From positions 1 through 8,742 of the forward strand of contig JAEDGF010000075.1 in NCBI GenBank assembly GCA_016297645.1: DNA of 8,742 nt, read 5' to 3'. Positions 5,308 to 8,742 of the stretch are shown one piece after another (position 1 is the first letter of the stretch; every line of letters begins with the position of its first letter). Position numbers and translations under genes: made by a program. This DNA comes from Clostridiaceae bacterium (GTDB lineage Bacteria > Bacillota > Clostridia > Oscillospirales > Acutalibacteraceae). Below the pieces are notes generated by a model. The model was not told the origin of the DNA and did not search any database. It saw only the letters and a list, made by a program, of their open reading frames with translations.

Positions 5308-5338
5308 ATATAATGTATTTATGTATATTACATTATAT
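5308..5338 (-). promoter_or_regulatory. Perfect 10-bp inverted repeat upstream of bioY
   Basis: ATATAATGTA (5308-5317) and TACATTATAT (5329-5338) are exact complements separated by 11 bases, 31 bases in all. On the minus strand the right arm contains TATAAT (5332-5337), but I find no good -35 box at proper distance. It lies just after the PHP stop codon and about 135 bases before bioY. A repressor site for bioY is plausible. The half-sites do not match the Firmicute BirA consensus as I know it (TTGTTAAC-type), so the regulator is unassigned. Confidence 0.5.
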
Positions 5339-5353
5339 GTGAGTAACAGCGCA

Positions 5354-6172
5354 TTACTTGCTCTTTATAAAAGGCTCGAAATCGACTATGCCGAAGCTGC
5401 CGTAGGTCTTTGTGCAAAGGTCGTATGCGCAGTCGAGATAGTCTTTGTTGTGGCAGTCGCTCGAATAGACGAGCTTACCGCCGTGTTCGGTGATATACCG
5501 CGCTATTTCCGCCGACGGGTAGGGTGCGATCCGTCTGCCGCGTGCAATTGCCCCGGCGTTTATTTCAAACGGGACGCCGTACTTTAACAGTTTGTCGACC
5601 GCCTTTTGCCATGCGGCGCGGTAACGGGGCGTGACGGTGGAAAAAAGACAGTCGTTTTCATTGAATTTCGTAACAAGGTCAAAATGCCCTATCAGGTCGG
5701 CATGAGTTTTCTCCGCCACATCGGAAACAAAGGAAAAATACGCCTCGCAGTAGCTGTCGAACGAGCCGCCGAAATACTTTTCCGTGTCGCGTTTCTGCCA
5801 TTCGGCGGAGTGGTCGACCGGGAAATACTCCGAACCGAGCTTAATATAATGCACCGAACCGATTATGAAATCGTATGCGTTAAAATCAATATTTTCGGCG
5901 TAATAATCGGCTTCAAGACCGAGATATATCCGAATTTTTCCTCGGTATTTTTCTTTAAGGCGGTTTATGCACTCGATGTAAAGCCGAGTGTTTTCCTCGG
6001 TCATGCAATAAGACAAGTCAAAGGGCGTGTAGGAATGCCCCGAAAAACCGATGGCGGTAAAGCCCTTTTCGATTGCCGCTTCAACGACCTCCTCGGCGGA
6101 GTTTTTTCCGTCGCAGAACAGCGTGTGAGTGTGAAAATTTTTCAGTTCCGTAGTATCATCTCCCTTCGACAA
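5354..6172 (-). CDS. PHP-family phosphatase, histidinol-phosphatase (HisJ) type
   Basis: A protein of about 272 residues with the metal-binding motifs of the PHP superfamily: NFHTHT (H14, H16), FSGH (H46), LEADYY (E87), GSVHYI (H108), GHFDL (H163) and SSDCHN (D239, H241). GFSGHSYTPF and FEINAGAIARG match HisJ-type histidinol-phosphatases, which hydrolyse L-histidinol phosphate in histidine synthesis. No other his gene is in the window, so another phosphoester substrate is possible. The start is a problem: a stop codon (TAG) lies 15 bases upstream of TTG 6172, and no in-frame ATG exists before M57, well after the first metal motif. A good GGGAG (about 6159-6163) lies downstream of the TTG. I give TTG 6172 as the longest option; initiation nearer residues 8-10 at a weak codon, or a sequencing error, is possible. 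Confidence 0.82.
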   Translation of the reverse strand: MSKGDDTTELKNFHTHTLFCDGKNSAEEVVEAAIEKGFTAIGFSGHSYTPFDLSYCMTEENTRLYIECINRLKEKYRGKIRIYLGLEADYYAENIDFNAYDFIIGSVHYIKLGSEYFPVDHSAEWQKRDTEKYFGGSFDSYCEAYFSFVSDVAEKTHADLIGHFDLVTKFNENDCLFSTVTPRYRAAWQKAVDKLLKYGVPFEINAGAIARGRRIAPYPSAEIARYITEHGGKLVYSSDCHNKDYLDCAYDLCTKTYGSFGIVDFEPFIKSK

Positions 6173-6173
6173 A

Positions 6174-6193
6174 AATATACCATAATTCTACCA
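6174..6193 (-). promoter_or_regulatory. Two overlapping extended -10 elements before the PHP gene
   Basis: On the minus strand TGG-TAGAAT (6185-6193) and TGG-TATATT (6174-6182) each fit the TGn extended -10 pattern with a five-of-six hexamer. Neither has a strong -35 box. The first would start transcription near 6178, almost at the TTG codon. The second would start downstream of the TTG, which would rule that codon out. Confidence 0.4.
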
Positions 6194-6226
6194 TATACGC
6201 AATTAGAAAATTTAGCGCAAAAAACA

Positions 6227-6266
6227 AAAAGTACTGTAAAAAACGACGGTTCTTTACGGTATTTTT
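6227..6266 (-). terminator. Possible A/T-rich terminator after murI
   Basis: A 14-position stem (6227-6240 with 6253-6266) closes a 12-base loop. On the minus strand 12 pairs form with two A-C mismatches, followed by GTTTTTTG. In plus-strand RNA the two become G-U pairs, but the T-run is then less clear. It lies about 165 bases after the murI stop, so the assignment is tentative. A perfect 7-bp hairpin GCGGGAA/TTCCCGC (6396-6418) lies nearer to the stop but lacks a T-run. Confidence 0.35.
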
Positions 6267-6395
6267 CGGGTGTTTTGTCGATAATGATTTTATGGCGGCT
6301 TTGCCCCGGATGTTTTCCGGAAAATTCAGTCGGTGATGATTTCCGGCGGCTTTGCTCCCGACGAGCTCGGACGGTTACGTCGCACCTCATATTTT

Positions 6396-6418
6396 GCGGG
6401 AATACCGCTGTTTCCCGC
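6396..6418 (-). other. GC hairpin 14 bases after the murI stop
   Basis: GCGGGAA (6396-6402) and TTCCCGC (6412-6418) pair perfectly across a 9-base loop. On the minus strand only AAAATAT follows, so it would protect a 3' end rather than terminate by itself. It is close to the murI stop and is likely part of that transcript. Confidence 0.4.
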
Positions 6419-6431
6419 CGGACTCCGGTTT

Positions 6432-7241
6432 TCAGATGTTTACTTCCGTTACGCTTTCGGTAAGCTCATGCCCCATGAAGATACCTCCGTGACGGGCAAA
6501 GCTCGCGGCATTGTCGCTGACATAGTATTTTACGCAGCCCCTGTTTTCGGGAGAAGCGGACAAATCGTTTTCGTTCAGTTTTCTTCTCAGCGACTCCACC
6601 GCCGCTTCACCGGAATTTATGAGTTTTACGCCGGGTAAAATTTCTGCAATTATTCCACTCAGCAGCGGGTAGTGCGTGCAGCCGAGAACGAGCGTATCTA
6701 TGCCCTTTTCGGTGAACTGCAAGAGATACTCTTTCAATACTCTGCGCGTAACCTTATCGTCTTTTGATATTCTTCCCTCTTCAACAAGAGGAACTAAAAG
6801 CGGGCAGGCGACCGAAAAGACCTCGGCAGAAGCGTCATACTCATGTATAACCTTGCTGTATGCATTACTCTGAATGGTCGCATTCGTGCCTATTACGCCT
6901 ATTTTTCCGTTCTTTGTCAACTGAACGGCCTTCTTCGCGGCAGGACCTACGACCCCTACTATCGGTATGCGGAATATCTGCTCCATCTCGGGTCTTGCGA
7001 GGGAGTCCGCAGTGTTGCAGGCTATTACAATAGCCTTTACATTATGCGACAGCAAAAATTCGATATCATCTTTAACATATTCGATTATGGTTTCCTTAGA
7101 GCGGTCGCCGTAAGGGACGCGCGCGGTATCGCCGAAATAAACGATTTTTTCGTTCGGCAGAGCCTCGGCGACTGCCTTTACGGAAGTAAGTCCGCCCAAG
7201 CCGGAATCAAATATTCCGATAGGTCTGTCATCGTATTTCAT
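6432..7241 (-). CDS. murI: Glutamate racemase
   Basis: A 269-residue cytoplasmic enzyme interconverting L- and D-glutamate, supplying D-glutamate for peptidoglycan. It needs no cofactor and uses two cysteines, both present: C75 in IVIACNTA and C188 in LVLGCTHYPLL. The substrate motifs PIGIFDSGLGGL (7-18) and DTARVPYG (38-45) are intact and the length is normal. Its ATG overlaps the murD stop as ATGA (7238-7241). GGGAG (7249-7253), seven bases upstream, lies inside the end of murD, so translation is coupled. MurD consumes the D-glutamate that this enzyme makes, which explains the pairing. Aspartate racemase is a more distant relative, but the motifs fit MurI well. Confidence 0.96.
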   Translation of the reverse strand: MKYDDRPIGIFDSGLGGLTSVKAVAEALPNEKIVYFGDTARVPYGDRSKETIIEYVKDDIEFLLSHNVKAIVIACNTADSLARPEMEQIFRIPIVGVVGPAAKKAVQLTKNGKIGVIGTNATIQSNAYSKVIHEYDASAEVFSVACPLLVPLVEEGRISKDDKVTRRVLKEYLLQFTEKGIDTLVLGCTHYPLLSGIIAEILPGVKLINSGEAAVESLRRKLNENDLSASPENRGCVKYYVSDNAASFARHGGIFMGHELTESVTEVNI

Positions 7242-8596
7242 GCTTTTTCTCCCAAATCGTTCACGAGCTTTTTGAAATACTCTCCGCGCTCCTCAAAGCA
7301 GGTAAACTGGTCATATGAGCTTGTGGTGGGAGAGAGAAGAACAACATCACCGGGCACTGCGATTTTTTCCGCCGCGTTAACGGCTTCGTCGAGCGTGGTC
7401 ACAAGCTCGCCTTTTTCGCCTGCAAGCTCGTCAATTATGCGCTTGCCGCACTCACCGTATGCTATTATCTTTTTGACACCGGGAAGATATTCGCGAAGCG
7501 GCTCCAGCGAAAGTCCTTTTTCGTGTCCGCCCGCAAGGAGAATAACGGGAGAAGTAAACGCTTTAAGCGCAATGCGCGTTGCGTCAACATTTGTCCCCTT
7601 TGAGTCGTTGTAATATCTCACGCCGTCAAGCTCGCGGACAAATTCAATGCGGTGTTCAACGCCCTTAAACTGCTCCACTCCGGCTTTTATCTGCTCGTCG
7701 GTGAGTCCCTGAGCCTTCGCGGCGGCACAGGCGACAAGCACATTTTGTACATTGTGTCTGCCGACGACCTTTATGCAGCTGAGGGGCATGACCTTTTCGC
7801 CGAAGGCATAGACATATTCGTTGTCGGCGTAGTAGTCGGCGGTGCTGTTTTCAAGACTGTAAGTCACCTTGCGGCATTTGACGGGAATCATATCCGTGTA
7901 CTCTTTTACAAGAGGATCGTCCGCATTCAGGAGAAAAACATCGTTGTCGCGCATATTTTCGTACACGCGGCACTTTGAACGGTAATACGCATCCTCCGTA
8001 CCCATAAAATCGAGATGATCGGGCGAAAGATTTATTATAACAGCCGTTTCCGGGCGGAATTTATCTATATCGAGCAACTGGAAATTTGAGATTTCGAGAA
8101 CGATATAATGTCCCGCACTGTTTATAAGGTCGTTTTTGAGTACCGTATCGCAAAGCGCAATTCCGATATTGCCGGACAGGTGCGTTTTGTCCGGATAAAC
8201 CTTCGAGATGACCTCATAGAGCAGCGTTGCGGTAGTTGTCTTTCCGTTTGAACCGGTGACTGCGATAAAATGCTGCGGTGCGCACACGGAATATGCAAGC
8301 TCGATCTCGGTTATGACGGGGATTCCTCTTTCTCTCAGACGACGGACAAACCACAGCTTGCCGTTTATACCGGGATTTTTGACGGCAATGTCAAAATCCT
8401 CCTCGAACAGCTCTTTTTCCTGCCGAGCGACTCTTACGCCCATCCCGAGCAGCTCGTCAAGCTCATTTATTTCGCTTTGGGGCTTCGACTCCGAAACGGT
8501 TATCTCCGCACCGAGTGTGTGAAGGAGCCTTACTGCGGCAAAACCGCTGCGCGCAAGCCCCAGAACAAGTACGCGTTTTCCTTTGTAATCTTTCAT
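7238..8596 (-). CDS. murD: UDP-N-acetylmuramoyl-L-alanine--D-glutamate ligase
   Basis: A 452-residue cytoplasmic Mur ligase that uses ATP to add D-glutamate to UDP-MurNAc-L-Ala. The N-terminal UDP-binding domain begins VLVLGLARSG (9-18). The central ATPase domain has the P-loop AVTGSNGKTTT (112-122), LEISNFQL (167-174), NLSPDHLD (189-196) and the lysine expected to be carbamylated (K208 in YYRSKCRVYENM). The C-terminal domain has GVEHRIEFV (312-320), YYNDSKGTN (328-336), ILLAGGHEKG (352-361) and LSPTTSSYDQF (421-431), where S428 and F435 align with the D-glutamate-binding S415 and F422 of E. coli. GGAGG lies seven bases before the ATG. It is linked to murI rather than to mraY/ftsW in the part visible. 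Confidence 0.96.
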   Translation of the reverse strand: MKDYKGKRVLVLGLARSGFAAVRLLHTLGAEITVSESKPQSEINELDELLGMGVRVARQEKELFEEDFDIAVKNPGINGKLWFVRRLRERGIPVITEIELAYSVCAPQHFIAVTGSNGKTTTATLLYEVISKVYPDKTHLSGNIGIALCDTVLKNDLINSAGHYIVLEISNFQLLDIDKFRPETAVIINLSPDHLDFMGTEDAYYRSKCRVYENMRDNDVFLLNADDPLVKEYTDMIPVKCRKVTYSLENSTADYYADNEYVYAFGEKVMPLSCIKVVGRHNVQNVLVACAAAKAQGLTDEQIKAGVEQFKGVEHRIEFVRELDGVRYYNDSKGTNVDATRIALKAFTSPVILLAGGHEKGLSLEPLREYLPGVKKIIAYGECGKRIIDELAGEKGELVTTLDEAVNAAEKIAVPGDVVLLSPTTSSYDQFTCFEERGEYFKKLVNDLGEKA

Positions 8597-8643
8597 AAAA
8601 CGCCTCCGAATTTATATATAAAAGTATATTTCCTTTGCTTTTT

Positions 8644-8652
8644 ATTATGACA
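8644..8652 (-). promoter_or_regulatory. Possible extended -10 promoter for murD-murI
   Basis: On the minus strand TGT-CATAAT fits the extended -10 pattern with a five-of-six hexamer. No convincing -35 box is found 16-18 bases upstream. A start near 8637 would give a leader of about 40 nt. Transcription from a gene beyond the window edge is equally possible. Confidence 0.3.
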
Positions 8653-8694
8653 TACTGCAAGACAAAAGGATTTATGGTTATTTTCCGTAAATCC

Positions 8695-8742
8695 GCCGGT
8701 GTTAACCGGCAAGGCGGTACGCCGTCTTTTGCCGGAAGGCAA
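8695..8742. repeat. Run of three short GC hairpins at the right edge
   Basis: Three perfect inverted repeats follow one another: GCCGGT-GTTA-ACCGGC (8695-8710), GGCG-GTA-CGCC (8713-8723) and TTGCC-GGAA-GGCAA (8729-8742). None has a clear T-run on the minus strand, so terminator function is doubtful. They may belong to the 3' end of the gene beyond the window or to an intergenic repeat. The last reaches the window edge. Confidence 0.45.

Noticed and set aside
5308..5338. Assignment of the inverted repeat as a classical BirA operator
   Set aside because: The arms and spacer do not match the TTGTTAAC-type half-sites, so I report the repeat without naming the regulator.
6142..6390. Minus-strand 82-codon frame between murI and the PHP gene
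   Set aside because: No recognisable domain, no ribosome site, basic low-information sequence, and it runs through the possible terminator and promoter elements and into the PHP gene in another frame.

Overview
The window looks like chromosomal DNA from a low-to-mid GC Firmicute, most likely an uncultured anaerobic clostridial gut-type bacterium. This is inferred from the family mix: a 3D-domain cell-wall protein, a BioY-type biotin transporter subunit, a Clostridia-style amino-acid ABC importer and a HisJ-type PHP phosphatase, all with strong GGAGG-like ribosome sites and sigma-A promoters. All eight genes I can support lie on the minus strand, so transcription runs from right to left. I see no phage, insertion sequence, CRISPR array, tRNA or rRNA.

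Layout in transcription order. (1) murD (7238-8596) and murI (6432-7241) overlap by four bases and perform linked steps: MurI makes D-glutamate and MurD adds it to the peptidoglycan precursor. (2) A 259-base gap leads to a PHP-family histidinol-phosphatase-like gene (5354-6172) whose start codon is unclear. (3) A 179-base gap with a perfect AT-rich inverted repeat precedes bioY (4602-5174). (4) A strong promoter (4478-4506) drives a polar amino-acid ABC importer: lipoprotein binding protein (3543-4394), permease (2747-3439) and ATPase (1933-2736). A large hairpin sits between the first two genes and a textbook terminator (1875-1912) follows the last. (5) A 712-base intergenic region (1221-1932) follows. 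(6) A consensus promoter (1329-1357) and hairpin-bearing leader precede a membrane-attached 3D-domain protein (399-1220), ending at a terminator (283-322). (7) The leftmost 280 bases are noncoding, rich in hairpins and direct repeats.

The genes are ordinary housekeeping genes, and I see no evidence for a new multigene system. The best novel candidates are noncoding. First, a minus-strand RNA of about 170 nt (about 1832 to 1662) has its own near-consensus promoter and intrinsic terminator, directly behind the ABC operon terminator. Second, a plus-strand promoter with an overlapping palindrome is followed within 20 bases by a terminator (1492-1567). Third, a folded element at 120-218 is flanked by 8-base direct repeats. 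Smaller points are the PHP gene start, the inverted repeat upstream of bioY, and a binding protein that appears to lack the usual ligand-carboxylate arginine.
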